The translations under genes were made by a program, and so were the position numbers. Under the pieces are notes generated by a model. It did no database searches. It had not been told where the DNA came from and saw only the letters and a program-made list of their open reading frames with translations. Of a stretch of DNA of 64,000 bases, positions 11,370 to 25,841 are shown one piece after another. The stretch comes from Strongylocentrotus droebachiensis (Eukaryota; Echinodermata; Echinoidea; Camarodonta; Strongylocentrotidae). The stretch spans positions 248,001 to 312,000 of the forward strand of contig JAVYIG010001586.1 of NCBI GenBank assembly GCA_035222895.1, written 5' to 3'. The first letter of the stretch is position 1; each line of letters begins with the position of its first letter.

Positions 11370-14367
11370 TTTGTCCTTACCTGAGGTCAGGAGTATTGGG
11401 GGGGATATAGTCAATCCCCCAAGGGCACGAAATTTGGGGAGGTGATGACAAATTCCTCAAATTCTTGACTTGGTGTAAACAGTGCATACATCTGTATATT
11501 TGTGTGGGTGAAGATAAATGTACACTCTTGTCAAGTGCGAACCAGTTGTGTGTCCATACATGTACACATGTATACATGTGCTATAGTTCGATAGCAATAT
11601 TCTGCTAGGCTCTTTTTTGCTCAGTGTGTACATAGAATACTCTCTGAAGGATCAGCATATCACAAAAGCCCAATAGTATACATCTTGGTATTCAAATGCA
11701 TATGAATCCATACTCTATCACATTATTGAAGTTTCCAAGTAATGATGTCTGTCCTCCATATCTACACAAAGATATATTTGTTTAAATCACTAAATGGATA
11801 CATCATCATATGTCCATGTACTAGGTGAAGCTTTCCTATATTTCCTTCCTAATACTGTCTTAATCCTTTCCACAATGAATGCAATAGTTATGAAAGCACA
11901 AGCTCACTAATATTATAAGAAGTCACAATAGAACAACTGACCAGTATTAAATCACTGTGAAAGTATTATTTCCTCAATCCTCCTGTGGGTTCAACTTCAA
12001 ATGTGTTCCTCGATCCTTACTCAGTAGCTCTCCTCATGCATGTAAACATCCCCAGAAAGCATTACAGATTCATCCTACCAGTACGGTCTCCTCTACCACC
12101 ACCACCATCATCATCATCATCAACGCAACATCACCTCCACCGATTGTTTCCTTGAGGGGAAATGGGCAATATCACTCGCTCTCTGGGCACCAGCGACTCA
12201 CAATCAAATTTCACGGATGGGGGTCGGATCGACAAGCTCCTCACTCCAGCACATGTAGTGAGCAACTGAATAGGGATTCAGGAGGGAGTGATCGCAGTAG
12301 GTCCGTGCTCACAACCAAGGAATCGCATGAATGCCTCCCTCCCTAGCTAGGCATTGTACAATGTACTGTTTCCTATATGCATTTGATACTGTGTATGTGT
12401 ACACATGTATAGGGAAATAGTGTTCATAGCTTTTTATGCCTGCATTTAAAACTCTGTACTGGCTTGTGTACCTTCATATTAAAAAATATATAGGTCTATA
12501 TAAAGGATTTTTCCAATATGGGGGAGGGGATTATGGCTGATATAATCTCAGTCGTCAGTGTACAGGTTGCCATGGTTACACAGTCTCAATTATAATGATG
12601 ATGAGCTAATATTTCTGATTGCTCAGAATGTACGAAAGTGGGATTAAAGGATTTCCTCAAGATAAAGGACCTAGAATAACCTTACTTTTTTTTTTTAAGC
12701 TACTAAAAATGATGAGAATATTTAATAGAATACTATCAGATCTATGTAAAATATTAAGTTTTGCAAAGGTCTAGATTAGAAAGTAAAACCTTTGACATGA
12801 AGTACATGTAAAACAATATGGTTTTGAATACTGTTAAATTCACAAGACTATAAAAAACTATTTAGGGAACATATATTATATTTCAGTTGTTGATTACCTT
12901 TTATTGTGTATCATGAATACAAGCTTGCATGTTAAGGTGAGCCTATGGAATTATGAACTACTTAAGAAGACTGATATGAAATCGTATCAACGGTGACAAG
13001 CTTCAAGCCACATTAATATCAATCTCCATTTTGTCTCACAAGCCATGATGTGTTTTCCAGCTGTGCAAAGTAATCATGTTCAGTACATAAACATATGCAC
13101 ATGAACAAATGCATGAACGTGGGAATAAACCCCAGGAAAGGCATGAATCAAATTAGCATAAATTTCCTAAAGCATAGAATTATGGAATCATTCAATTACA
13201 TGTATCTCTTCTTCTTTTCAGCATGTGTTTCAATAGGCCTCCATGATATGCATGATACCGCAGCCATTTGGTCCAATCTCCTTTGTCTATTTTATCTGTT
13301 CATGTACATTCAATTTGTCTATTCTCCCTGTGGTATCATTTTGCCTCAATTTACTCTATTGAGCTACAGTACATGTATTATAAAACGTTTGATCTTAAAT
13401 TCCCAGTTTGTCTGGTAACGGTCAAACATGTACATGTAGGTACGGTTGACTTAGGCTGATTTAAAAAAAAGTGTTGCCAAGGGCTACACCAGGACTAATG
13501 ATAGAATAATGATAGGTATATTTTCTATTGAAAATAGTCCAACTTCCAGATCAATGTCAACAATTTAATAGTAGATAAATAGACTGAGTAGGCCTAAAAA
13601 GGCAAAGTGTAATATGATAAATACATACACTCCAATTTTATTTCACTCTACGATTCTGGTTTTCTTTACCTTATATGCTATGAGGATTTAATGTGCAACA
13701 TTTTGGTGATTAATAGTTTCTATACTGTTAACATAGAAAGGATACAATGTACTACAACTGTACGTTTTTAAATTCTTATTTTTTATCCTATTTTGAGTGT
13801 TAAAAAAAAATCAGTTACATTTATTACACTGCAAATATTAAAATATAAATATTCTCATTGTACTTCTTATCCCCCCTCCCTCCTTCGTTAAAGTTGTGTA
13901 TCTTTGTAAATCAACCCTATCATTTTATAGCTCATTGTGTGTTCAAACATTTTTCATACGTACTCAATAAAATAGGCATATATTTAGGGAAATTCTTCAA
14001 GCTAGCGCAGTGTTCCCAAGATGAAAACCCCTCCCAGTTTTCTCATTGCACACAAACAATCCATCTCCCGTTCGTATGGAACCCCATGAAAGAACGAATC
14101 AATCAGAGACGACCCGGATCAGATGGCAACCGTGAGACACACGTAAGCCTACGTAAAACCATGCAACGAGATCCCCTTGCGGGCTGTCAGGCTACGAGTG
14201 TCCAGGCAGTGTGGATGACACCTTCATCAAATGACCAATTTGCCAGCAAAGATGAATGCATCTCGCTCTCATATTGCATGCAAGCAGAACCACGGCACCG
14301 AAATAGAACCATTATAATTATCCGAATAGAATTTACACAGTGCTACATTGTGAGGAAGGGGATGGTG

Positions 14368-14406
14368 GGGGGGGGGGGGGGGGGGGGGGGTGGGGGGGGT
14401 GGGGGT
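14368..14406. repeat. Long poly-G tract
   Basis: More than 30 nearly uninterrupted G residues, broken by single T bases. The tract could form a G-quadruplex on the plus strand. Its exact length is likely to be unreliable in assembly. Confidence 0.9.
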
Positions 14407-16344
14407 GAAAACATGCCTGTCATTTGCTCGTGGGCATGGAACCGTGAACAGTTATCAATCTTGGATTGCTTTGCTCGTCATTCCCTCCCTTATTCTATTT
14501 GACTGCATTACAAAATCTCATCATGGGATGCCATTTTAGGGAATTACTTATTCAGGATGAGGAAATGTCTTGCATGTGTTCCACATTATCTCTTGAGAAT
14601 GCAGGCTCTGACTTTGGAAGCTTGGTTGCACTTTCCTGAAGCAAGTTTAAAATCACTTTCAGTATTATTCAATAACATTATTTTTCATATTTGGTGATAA
14701 GGAAGCATGTTAATCACACAGGGGCATTGGTCTTTGGGTGTGTCAGGGGCAGCCCTCCTCCATCCAAAACTACATAAAGAGGAAGAAATTGTATCCTACA
14801 TAGTGTAGACCTATATTTTGTATTCATACTGCGTGCCCCTCCCCCTCTCTATTCTTGGGAGTGGAGAATGTCCCTGCATAAATATTTAAAGCAGAAAGTA
14901 TAGTGCTTAACTTTATTACCACATATATAAATGTATATGTATATTTAGAACATAGATATAATGTCTTACAAAGTACAATACATTTGATTTCACTTGGCGA
15001 AATTCACACATTATTTTTGAAGAATTGACATATACATGCCACTGAAAGATATCCTCCTCCTTTTGTTTGTTGAACATTACTGATGCCGATACTGTATCAC
15101 AGAGTACCCAACAGGTTTACCACCCCTTCACAAAATTGAAATATTCTGTGTACCCTTGCAGGCTGTGTAGCTGACCAGAATATCTAATGAACTCCCCTGA
15201 TACCGTTCCTCAGTTCTTGCTCAAATTTCATCAGGACTGGCTGAAAAAGCCCAAGGACAAAGGACAAAATTCAATACAACCTATCTCCAAATGAACATTT
15301 AATCATTGATGGGCAGTCGTTACGCTGATCAGAGAACAAGGCTGGCCATTTCTTTTTTGTGTACATGTATGTCAGTGTCACAATAATTTATTAAACATTT
15401 GAATGTAAAAAAGGTGGTTTTATTTTTACCAGTGAAGGGCAGTGATAATCAGAAATGTAGGCAAATTGACACAAATTCTATTTGAGATGGTGGCTATTTT
15501 CTCTTCATTGTGACTTTAAAAAAAGGTTGAATGGTAAATAACCCTCGACTCCTGTCAACTTGGCTTGCTATTTGAGATGCAGATCCAAACAATATATGAT
15601 AATTACATGTATGTAACTCCAAAGGAACAATGCACTATCAAAAACGGTATTACCTCTAATTCTCCCCTCTTTTGAATTTATTCAATTCTTCCAGAATATT
15701 CGCAGTAATAAACATAAAAAATAATAACTTCACGAGATAGGTATCAGCAAGGTATAGAGAGAGAATGAAAACTGAGTATAACTATTGCTATGCCCTGATA
15801 CCATACATGTGAACTACCAATTTGTAAAGCACAAATAATTCCAGGAAATTCACAACCAAATTGATTGTATTTTCTGAAATTCACAGCTTGTACAACTGTA
15901 CAAGACATATAGGATGCGTAGGACATCCAACACATTACAAAGCAGAACTTAAAAGAGAATCCTAAAGATGACATGAGATACAATACAATTTCCTCAGCAA
16001 AAAGCAATCTGCATATATTACCCATCACTCACTAAAAATATATTTGTTTGGCATTGAATGCTACAGTGTAGCAGTACTGAGATATATATCGCGATGACCA
16101 TATGTAGATACATCTAGGTTTAAGGCGTATGGTCGCTTTGGTATGGTCCACAGTGAGAATTATAAAGTACATGAACATGTACCAGGAAAACTTAATTACA
16201 AAAAATATCCTGTATACCTATGAAACATACCCTGTATGTATGTATACTAGATGTACATGCAATTGTGGATTTAATGCTCTCCTCGTCTGTAAAGGTACAT
16301 GTATTATTCTAATATTTTGACATGGTTGAGAAAGGAACAGTGTA

Positions 16345-16653
16345 CCGTATATAACGGTGTATAAACCGCACTTTTTTGCCGCCAAAAAATTTTTTTTTTT
16401 TTTTTTTTAAGTTTCAATTTATGCCCCTCCACCTAGCGCTATGCCTGGCAATGTCTCCCAGCTCGGTAATCGGTGTGTTGACTCACCACTCGGAAACTAG
16501 AACAACACTCAAATTTGTCTGTCATCTTGGTTTGAAAGTAATCTTTCTGATAGATCTCAATATGTAGTTTACCGTATATAACGGTGTATAAACCGCACTT
16601 TTTTGCCGCCGAAAAAATTTCAAAGTCGGGGGTGCGGTTTATACACGGTACAC

Positions 16654-16698
<45 letters not shown>

Positions 16699-16983
16699 TT
16701 TCAATTTATGCCCCTCCACCTGGCGCTATGCCTGGCAATGTCTCCCGGCTCGGTAATCGGTGTGTTGACTCACCACTCGGAAACTAGAACAACACTCAAA
16801 TTTGTCTGTCATCTTGGTTTGAAAGTAATCTTTCTGATAGAACTCAATATGTAGTTTATAATAATAATTCCTCCAATTTTTTTTCTATTACATGGTGTAC
16901 CACAAGGTTCTATCCTAGGTCCCTACTGTTTTTTAATTTACAGTACCGTAATGATCTTACACACAAAAAAAAAAAATCTCTGC

Positions 16984-17015
<32 letters not shown>

Positions 17016-17222
17016 TTTTTTTTTTTTTTTTTTTTAAAGGGCGAAAAAGAGGGGTGCGGTTAATACACGAGGGCGGTTTATACAACGTTATTTACGGTAT
17101 AATAATAATTCCTCCAATTTTTCTTCTATTACATGGTGTACCACAAGGTTCTATCCTAGGTCCCTACTGTTTTTTAATTTACAGTACCGTAATGATCTTA
17201 CACAAAAAAAAAAAAAATCTCG

Positions 17223-17290
<68 letters not shown>

Positions 17291-17348
17291 GGCGAAAAAG
17301 AGGGGTGCGGTTAATACACGAGGGCGGTTTATACAACGTTATTTACGG
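16345..17348. mobile_element. Rearranged TA-flanked TIR transposon with captured RT fragment
   Basis: The left end CCGTATATAACGGTGTATAA pairs with the right end TTATACAACGTTATTTACGG, and both are bordered by TA (16343-16344, 17349-17350). The left half is present twice (from 16345 and from 16572) and the right half twice (about 16857-17098 and 17099-17350), so this is a locally amplified form of the simple copy at 23019-23467. Subterminal segments (gtgcggtttatacacggta) repeat the end in inverted form. Very long A and T runs sit between modules; one is an A-run followed directly by a T-run near 16983-17035. The TIRs and 2-bp TA duplication fit a cut-and-paste DNA transposon; I cannot assign the superfamily. 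Confidence 0.8.
16809..16950 (+). pseudogene. Reverse-transcriptase fragment of a LINE (captured, frameshifted)
   Basis: One frame from 16809 reads SSWFESNLSDRTQYVVYNNN. After a frame slip near 16892 the next frame reads HGVPQGSILGPYCFLIY. These match the conserved consecutive blocks of non-LTR retrotransposon reverse transcriptase: the WF-SYL-R-Q-V block, then the GVPQGSILGP motif leading toward LFLIYINDL. The catalytic YxDD block is absent and the fragment is broken, so it cannot encode an enzyme. The second block is duplicated at about 17125-17205. It sits inside a DNA transposon rather than in a LINE. Confidence 0.85.
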
Positions 17349-20300
17349 TAGTTGGATTATTTATTGATTTTTTCTTAAATTTATGAAAAATGAATACTTG
17401 AAAATGAAAAATTCAAAATTCAAATCAAATGAAAAAGTTCTCAACAGATGGAATATATAAGATAAAAAATTGTTTAAAAAAAACTATGATAAGAAAAACA
17501 AACTTTTAGACTGATTTTTCATTATGATTTGGACAAAGTTAGACGGTAATCTTAGTCCTGAAGAGCCACTTTCAATCATCTATAAAAACATTATCCTTCT
17601 GACATTCAACAGACAGAATATAGGATTAGAAAATCGTTCAGAAATTTTTTGAAAAACAAAATCGAGAGTACTGTAAGACCAACCAAAAAATTAATGTTGA
17701 TTTAAAAAAAATGATAATCAGTATTCTATTCTTGTAATCCAAGTACAAAATCTAGGTAAAAACCTTTCAGACTGATTTTTTTTCTTCAATATGACTTTGG
17801 TTTAATTTAGACTGTAATCTTTGTTCTGAAGAGCCATTTTCAATCATTTACAAAAACATTGGAATGTCACGTTCAAGAGAGTGAGCATGTACTGTTTACA
17901 TATGGAAGTCATCTGTAATCCATTTCCTAAAGGAAAAGAGTACTTGAGATTTGTTTCTTCAATGTTGATGATGTTAGCATTACCGGTACATGTATATATA
18001 CATTCTGAAGATGCTTTTACTGGTACATCAGGAACATCAGGATTTCCATGATTTCTTAATTACTGTTATAGGTACCCTGTGTAGTGAAAATAAATGCAGG
18101 TGAACATTAAAATGGTTGTATTGAGCACCAAAACAAGTTTAAAGACCATATTACATTTCTTCTGTGTGCTTCTACATGGAACCTACACTGCATATCCCCC
18201 TTTGACAAATGTATGAGACTGATGTCTGATTTATTACAAAGTTTATTATTACAAATACATGTATGCTTCATGCTACACTGGGTGCCATCTTTTATTCCTA
18301 GATCATGACTGTGACTGTCCATACGTCTTTGGATTTATTTTGTACGAAGGCAACAACAAGAAGAAAAAGGGTCCATCAGAAATGTCAAACAAATCTAAAT
18401 GTACATGTAGGTATACCTACACATAGGCTATGTTGAACATTGGGCTTGACTGTCAACACTAATGATCCCATGTCATATATTTGACAATAACATGGACAGT
18501 GATATAGTAGTCTTTTGTGCCTCTGATAAATAAAAATGCCAATACACCCCTCCTATTTAAAGAATGCATTCATGTTTGTGGTATGTAGTATGACAGACAA
18601 TGGCAGACAAAAGGGGAGAATTAAAATGGAATGAGAGTGAGCCCAATACAGACTGTGAGTGTAAGCTCATGGCATCAATGGAATGTAGACTTGAACAGGG
18701 TGTGAGAGGGATCAGGGGGGTTTATTCTTGGCTGGGATTAAATATCAAGGTCATGAACAGCTTGGAAGACTCTGGCTGCATTGTAATAAAGCCATGCTGC
18801 AAGCCATTTCCTTTGTAGGCCACATTGTCATTTCACCTGTTTGAAATATGATCGGCCAATATTAATTTATTCTGTATAAAAATCATTTTCTACCACATGA
18901 AATAATACCTGATTGCGTTTACAGTACTACAGTATTATATACAAGCTTACGTGTAAGGAATTTTGCCTTTTGCCATTTTGAAATGTAAAGAATAAGACTT
19001 TATAAGCATTAATCTGCACATATTGAAACTCTGATTACAGTCTGTACCTTTCTCAAAGACTCAACATCCTTTGTAAATTTGGGCCATAATGCATGTATAC
19101 GGTAGCCTGAATATAGGCTGATATGAAGTACTGGTATACAAAGCAAGATTATATGGGCACTGATAAATTAATGTTATTTATTTTATTTCAAATTACCCTC
19201 CTCATCATGATGAATTGACTTGATCATGGGGCAAATGAAATTCTCACAGAACTTAACAGAATGTCTTCATAACATTCAAATTTATATAATAATCAACTAC
19301 CATTAAAACCATGAAGAAAAAAATATCAAATATATAAGATTTCTCATTCTCTTATAATGTTATCCTCTACATACAATGAACTTGTCAAAAAATATGATGA
19401 CCACTTTATTTTGTCACAGCCCACAGGAGTACATGTACATGTACATGTGCCATCGGCATACAAATCATTTTCAATGCAGGTGCAATTGAGAACTCACGAG
19501 TACACACTGTTAAGCCATGTCTGCTGAATAATTCTAATCGGTCAAACTAGGATTACATCTCCTTGGTAAAAACTAATCAATGATTCTTTTTAAAAACAAG
19601 ATATTAAAGCACCCCTCCTCCTGAATGATTAATGCCTCCCTACATGCATGCATGCTTCTGGGTCAGTGAGTGTATGGTTCTGTAATCGATGGTCATTCAA
19701 AGGAGGGCTGACCGTAAGACCGCCATGTAAACACAGGACTTGTCATCTTATGAGTCATGCATGGTATAGTTCATTGTCCATCACATGTACAGTCTCATAC
19801 GGGAAAATGAACAAAGAATTACTTGGCTGGACATGGACATTATAGTCTTGTTTCAAGTTTTCTTGTATGATTCAAGGTTCAGGATTTGAGTTTTGTAAAG
19901 CAAAATACATAAACCTGTAGGATCTATTCATAATACAATGCACCAACATTAATGTGGTTTTCTACCACACTTCATCAGAAAACATTAGTGAGATGTTATG
20001 GTGAAATTATCTGTGACACTGAATTTCGCTTTTACTCCATTGGAAAAATTTACTCATGCATGTACTTTGTTTATGATGATATGTACAAGTAGTCGGGTAT
20101 TAACCCATTCATTTTATAAAATTCTAGTGGCTTGGTAAATCAGAAAATTATGTATAATTCTGTATAATTCTGCATTTGCAATGAAAATGATTAAACCCAC
20201 TAACTATTCTACATATGCTATATGAATAGTTTTACAATAAAGATAATCTGACAATCCTCTTTTTATCCATAAGCAACATTCATAGCTTTGAAGGACTTCA

Positions 20301-23018
20301 GCTTAGCTAAAGACGATTGATTAAGTTTATTAGACCCTTTTGAGAACCAGTGAACCAGGGTAACAAGTAGTTCTAAGAAGACAGAAAAGGAGAAACCTGC
20401 CCCCTTTATCATGCAAATGAAAAGATCAAAGGAATAGGTTGAGGGAAAGGTCTGGCTGCATTGTTCTGTGGAAGAAAAGGCTTATAACAAGGAGAAATGA
20501 GGAGAACTTGGGGGCATTGAGAGTGTGTGCCCTTTTGTTAGGTGAGAAAACTTGGTGTATACATAATGCGAATGAATGAATGGAAGTTTGTGGCAGAAGG
20601 GTAAAGTTTGAGTGCTACATGGGCATGTACTGTAGATTTTGAAGGGTTGGTGTTTGAATTTTAACCAATGTTTACATGGTGAACTAATGGCAATTTTAAG
20701 GGTATTTTTGGTCAGAGTAAGACAAATAAACAGTTGCATCAAATTGACAGGTCTTTGTATTAAATAAAATTCTGAAATAGACTTGTGCACAGACAGTTTT
20801 TTTAAATTAATATAATATGAATCAATAATCTACATACCGGAACATGTATACAAGTAATAAAGTTTCTTGTCATAAACTGATTAAATCAAAAGTTCACTTC
20901 CCTGATTTTTGTAAAAAAATTCATGACAGTTTAACAGGAACAATGTTGCCTGAAATTTGGAAAACACAAATGCTGCCTTTAATGATAGAATATGTTCATA
21001 TATGATACACTGCACACAATACAGTACTATGATACAATGTAAGAGACATTTCCAACAATCTGTTAAATAAGTGACATCTGGCACAATCATAGTTATGCTC
21101 TAGGAGTATGAGGCAGAGAATGTAACAAAACTATACCTGCACTACTGCACTACAATAGAAAAGCTGCAATGTCGAAAGGCACCATATTGGCTGTTGAAAG
21201 GCATGAACATGGGGGTATTCCAAGTTTCGAACGGTATGTACATTGGGGAGCAAGAGTTCAAAGCATTTCTGTAAACACAACATTCATCAATGCCTATGGG
21301 ACTGAGAGAGACAGAAGGCACCTGATCGACCAATTGAAACCAATTTATCCAGTGCACTACCACTGAGAATTCTCCATTTCATTCCTGGCCTGCAGAAACA
21401 AGGATTACAAATCACATTCTACATTTGATAAGGTAATTAGAAGCAACTGGACGTTTTAAAAATAAAAAAAAAATTCCCACAGAGATACTAACATCCAAGT
21501 CTATGCAATGACAACTTCATCTTCAGTTAGTCCATGGTATATCATTAATTATCATATTTAAGATTTAACTCCACTAAACTGGGCACATGGTGAACCAATG
21601 ACCATCAGGGGTCTACATTGCATTAGTTGTACACCCCCCCCCCCATATTTTATTTGAGAGAGAAAGAGAGAGAGAGCAGGAGAAAGATATTAAAGGGGAT
21701 AAGGATCAGTGCCCCCTGCCCAGAATTAGAATTGCTGTAAGCTTAGTATCGATTACTTGACCTTGGTGACCCCAAATGACCTGAAGCACAGTTTAATATT
21801 AACCTGCAGTTCTTGTGTGTTTTGGGTGCATGAGAGTAAAAAGAAAATCAGGGGCGGTACTTTACCCTCCTACCAGAGGTAGAGGAAGACCTGAGGAGAT
21901 ACAAATAATAAACTTGAGTACATGAGATGGCTAAAGCCTCATGAAGGACAAAAACAGCAAATAACAGGGGGGGGGGGGGGCTATGTGTCAGTTTCGTACA
22001 AACAGCCATGGGCAAAGTTTCACTGGGGTGAAATAAATTCAGGAATAGCAAAGCCAAGGGCTTGGGCTCTCTGATGTCTTTGCATACCAAACTGATTATG
22101 CAGTGGTAAAGGTTATTACCCACAAGACGAGGAACTTCAGCATGCTCCTGCCTTCTGAAAGCCTACATTTACAGTACATATTCTTGGTATTTTGGTGGTA
22201 TGTTTCCTTGTAGATGTACAATACTGTGTGATCATGCACACAAAATGCAACAATTGCAAATAATGCAACATAACTAAGAAGCCTAAATGACATTTTTGTA
22301 TTCACATTCACACGTTTATTTCTATTTCGTTTTCGAGGTCATGCTATTGACTTGAAGTTGAAGAGTTGAACATCTTTTTCATTTTCGATTTTAATCAGGG
22401 GTTCAATGTATAAAGTTTACCAAGCGTAACAAGATTATCGCAGAAGCTATTCAATATTGCACAAAGATTGACAAATACTGACAAATACCTAAAATGCTTA
22501 CTATTCAGATCTGTGCTTTTGGAGCCTTCTTTTCTTGAACAGTGTAGCCTCTGAAATACTTTTGGGTGCCACAGCAGTTCCCACCCTAGACTAACGATAC
22601 TGTCGATAGTTGGTCAATTGAATTTTGTGAAGACCTTTTATTGCACTGAAATCTTGCAGTGCAAAATCTAAAATATAAAGCGAAAAGCATGAGACAATAA
22701 TGGTAATTACAATGATACACTTAAAGTGACGTACCATGAAACATGTACATGTAATGTATTCCAAAACTCTGTTACATCTACGTACAATGTATGTGGATTA
22801 TTCAGCCTTTCGTTTCAAGGTCAAGTCTTATCATACGTGTACATGTGGCGTTACATGTAGCTTTCCCTGTCTCGTCAATTCAAGTGATAATTGGATGAAC
22901 TGACCGATGTGCAAACCAGCATAAGTTATTATGCTTTCTAGTAGAGCAGCTGTCTTATAACCAGGATATCCCAGATTCAAAACAAAGCCGAAAGTTGTAT
23001 GATATTATCTTCCAACTA
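17349..23018. other. Non-coding stretch with a tandem duplication
   Basis: Around 17500-17600 and 17762-17880 the same module (agactgatttttc, then gaagagccattttcaatca) occurs twice with a period of about 261 bp. The remainder is AT-rich, with an acatgtacatgtacatgt run near 19431-19449, a C-run near 21634 and a G-run near 21968. Open frames of 60-100 codons here lack domains and splice support. Confidence 0.6.
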
Positions 23019-23076
23019 CCGTAAATCACGTTGTATAAACCGCCCTCGTGTATTAACCGCACCCCTCTTTTTCGCC

Positions 23077-23116
<40 letters not shown>

Positions 23117-23467
23117 CTGAGATTTTTTTTTTTTGTGTGTAAGATCATTACGGTACTGTAAATTAAAAAACAGTAGGGACCTAGGATAGAACCTTGTGGT
23201 ACACCATGTAATAAAAGAAAAATTGGAGGAATTATTATTATAAACTACTTATTGAGATCTATCAAGATTACTTTCAAACCAAGATGACAGACAAATTTGA
23301 GTGTTGTTCTAGTTTCCGAGTGGTGAGTCAACACACCGATTACCATTGAAACTTTAAAAAAATTTTTTTTTTTTTTTTTTTTTTGGTGTACCGTGTATAA
23401 ACCGCACCCCCGACTTTGAAAAATTTTCGGCGGCAAAAAAGTGCGGTTTATACACCGTTATATACGG
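23019..23467. mobile_element. Complete 449-bp TA-flanked TIR element with RT fragment
   Basis: This is the intact single copy of the family seen at 16.3-17.3 kb, in opposite orientation. It begins CCGTAAATCACGTTGTATAA and ends with TTATACACCGTTATATACGG, giving TIRs of about 25 bp with three mismatches. TA lies on both sides (23017-23018 and 23468-23469). The interior carries, on the minus strand, the same LINE reverse-transcriptase fragment between A- and T-rich tracts, and the ends contain the inverted subrepeat gtgcggtttataca. It has no transposase. Confidence 0.88.
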
Positions 23468-23531
23468 TACTTTTGTATTTTGTACCGAGTCTCTTTGAAA
23501 AAAATTATAGCCAATGGACTCTCATCTTATA

Positions 23532-24043
23532 CCCTTTTCTAACTGCACTCTATCGGAGTCACACCGATGAAAATACCGATTGAATTTTCCTTATGTAAAC
23601 AAAGGTGAAACCGCAGTTTTCCCCCTGTCGGTTTCTAACTGCCGGTGAAATTCACTCGCTGTGGCGAGTCCTTGCCTTAAGTGAAGAATTATTACGTAAT
23701 TATTAAGCCCGCGCTCCATCTGGCTAGCATGCAGCATGTTCAACCATAAGTCAACAAACACAGCTGGTTACGATAAAGCGCGCGTACACTGCGACGTTTT
23801 ACCATTTTAATCGCTGTTTTAATCGCCTTTTTCTCCCGAACGTTTTCTAACTGAACGTTTCATCGGTGTCACACCGATAGAATGAGAATTTCTCCTGCTC
23901 TTGAGCAGGAGAATTTAATCGCCTATTTCTCTTCTTTTCATCGGCTATTTAATCGCCTTTTTCTCCTCTGTTGCTTTCTAACTGCCACTTTCATCGGATG
24001 CGTCCGGATGCATCCGATGAAAATCGGTGCAGTTAGAAAAGGG
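23532..24043. mobile_element. 512-bp TIR transposon (MITE-like)
   Basis: The left end CCCTTTTCTAACTGCAC is mirrored by GTGCAGTTAGAAAAGGG at the right end, and TA lies on either side (23530-23531, 24044-24045). The inside is studded with short palindromes such as atcggtgtcacaccgat and with repeated aatcgcc/tttctcc words. There is no coding capacity. It lies only about 60 bp from the previous element. The superfamily is uncertain: the CCC terminus recalls piggyBac, but the flanks are not TTAA. Confidence 0.8.
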
Positions 24044-25841
24044 TATCAGATCCTTTGTCTTCAGCATTCTCATTCCAGTCAAGTAAAAAAAAAAAAAAAT
24101 AATAATCATCATCAAGATATCAATTTTTTGTCTCCATCAAGGAATGTTTAGTACTCAAAAAACAAAAGATAGAAAAGGGAAATTACTGTAACCTTGCACA
24201 AAAAAGGTGAAATTCTATCCCATTAGGGCACACCATTCAGATTTTTGTCATATTCTCATCAAATTACGTAGGCAAACATTCCACAGAGTGCACACAGTGA
24301 ATAGAGCATATTGATCCACGACCTGGCACTTCTCTCTGGAATTTTCTTCGCAGCTCACTAAAATAACCCACAATTTACAAAATGAAGGTGAGCATTTCAC
24401 ATGAGCAGCCCTTTAATCATTCACAGCATGCCTCCCCCATTTGCCCCGCAAAGCTGAAATAATTTCGAGCCAGTACGGTTTACAGGGGGAATCAATTGTA
24501 ATAAGTATAAGGTATCAGATGGAAAAATAGCCCCTGGATGTGTAAATCTTTACGAGAGGAATAACTGACATCTGAGGAGAAGGGGGAGACTGATGATTCA
24601 TGCTTTTGTATAATTTCAATCCAAACTCAAACACATGCAATCTTGATAATGCACTCCTGGTCGGAGTGAATGAATTGTGGTTTAAGGTCCATTCATGTTG
24701 AACAAAAGAAAGGGACTGCCTTTCAATTGAGTTCCATTACATGTATGGAGCTGTATGGTACCTGTACACCACAAGTGCAGCAGACCAGACCTGCGGAAAG
24801 CAACATGTACTCAATGTACAGTACTAGGCCTACTTGTAAATATTCTACATGTAGGTCGACATTTTGTACACATTTTGGTGCATGTACTTCCACATGCTGT
24901 TTCAACACGTTAAATTCAATTTCATATAATGCACGCTTGGTTGGATGTTGCGCTCTTATGAGCATAATCTCAACACACTCTGCATGAACTTGAATGCCTG
25001 GGCCCATTCAGAATAATTACACATATAATATCAAAATAAAGAACACGTTGACAGTTTTTAATGCAATAATTGTGGTTTGGAATTATTTTGTGGAAATAGA
25101 AGGGGCGGGGGAGGGAGGAGCCTAGTGCATATTCCCGGAGCACTTGTTGAAAATAACTATATTCAAGCTTCATTGCTTGCAGCATATGAATGATCTGCAA
25201 CAGAATGGATCATTATTGAACCATATCGGAAACACCAGAACAATTCAATAACATTTGATCCTTTAATATATATAAATCAATAAAGGAAAATATAAGAAAT
25301 TGCATGAATTAAAGGAGCCTCCATGTATAATACATGTACAGTGTACATGTACAGTAGTACACACTATATAAAGTCTACTGCCCAAGCTTGATTTGAAATC
25401 GAATCTACATGTATACACAAATGAACTTATGAACAGTGAGGTGTTTTATTGTTTATAATGGCATGCATACGAATGTGTCAATTTATATTCATTTATGTCA
25501 TGTGAAACCTCGTTAGCCATAAACCTACTCTTGAGTGGACATTATGATATATACTATGGCTAGAAGATGAATTATGTACAGTTCAATTATATTGATGAAA
25601 ATACAAAGAAGAATCTTTAATTAAAAATAAAATCATACATAACAATTCACGACCACTTTTCCTGAAACTTCTAGCCAGATTTTTGTTTTGAATTACATGC
25701 ATAGATCAAGCATTAAAAAATTAGTTTAGTTAATACTAAAAGTAAAATGTACTTCATGTATGAGGCAAAAATTATCCTGGATAATGTGACCAACAGGCAA
25801 TTTCAAAATGAGCTACAGTGTACATGTAGGTTCATCAGTTA
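24044..25841. other. Non-coding stretch
   Basis: AT-rich sequence with a short A-run near 24086 and clusters of acatgta words near 25330-25365. A 94-codon minus frame and a 105-codon plus frame overlap at 24.7-25.0 kb, each without domain or splice signals. I see no gene. Confidence 0.55.

Larger units (their letters stand above)
8996..16344. other. Presumed RING-gene upstream region and intergenic DNA
   Basis: No supported exon. The sequence is AT-rich with many acatgta words. A GC-richer, AP-1-bearing block lies at 9550-9960 and a cluster of TGACCT half-sites at 11344-11369. Other contents are an accacc/atcatc trinucleotide run near 12088-12121, a splice-acceptor-like tract at 13205-13222 followed by a frame of about 66 codons with no domain, and a G-run near 14368-14406. 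The 214-codon frame at 13858-14502 reads through the G-run, starts at TTG and looks like chance. Confidence 0.55.

Noticed and set aside
13858..14502. 214-codon plus-strand frame
   Set aside because: Begins at TTG, reads through a poly-G tract as poly-Gly and has no domain or splice support.
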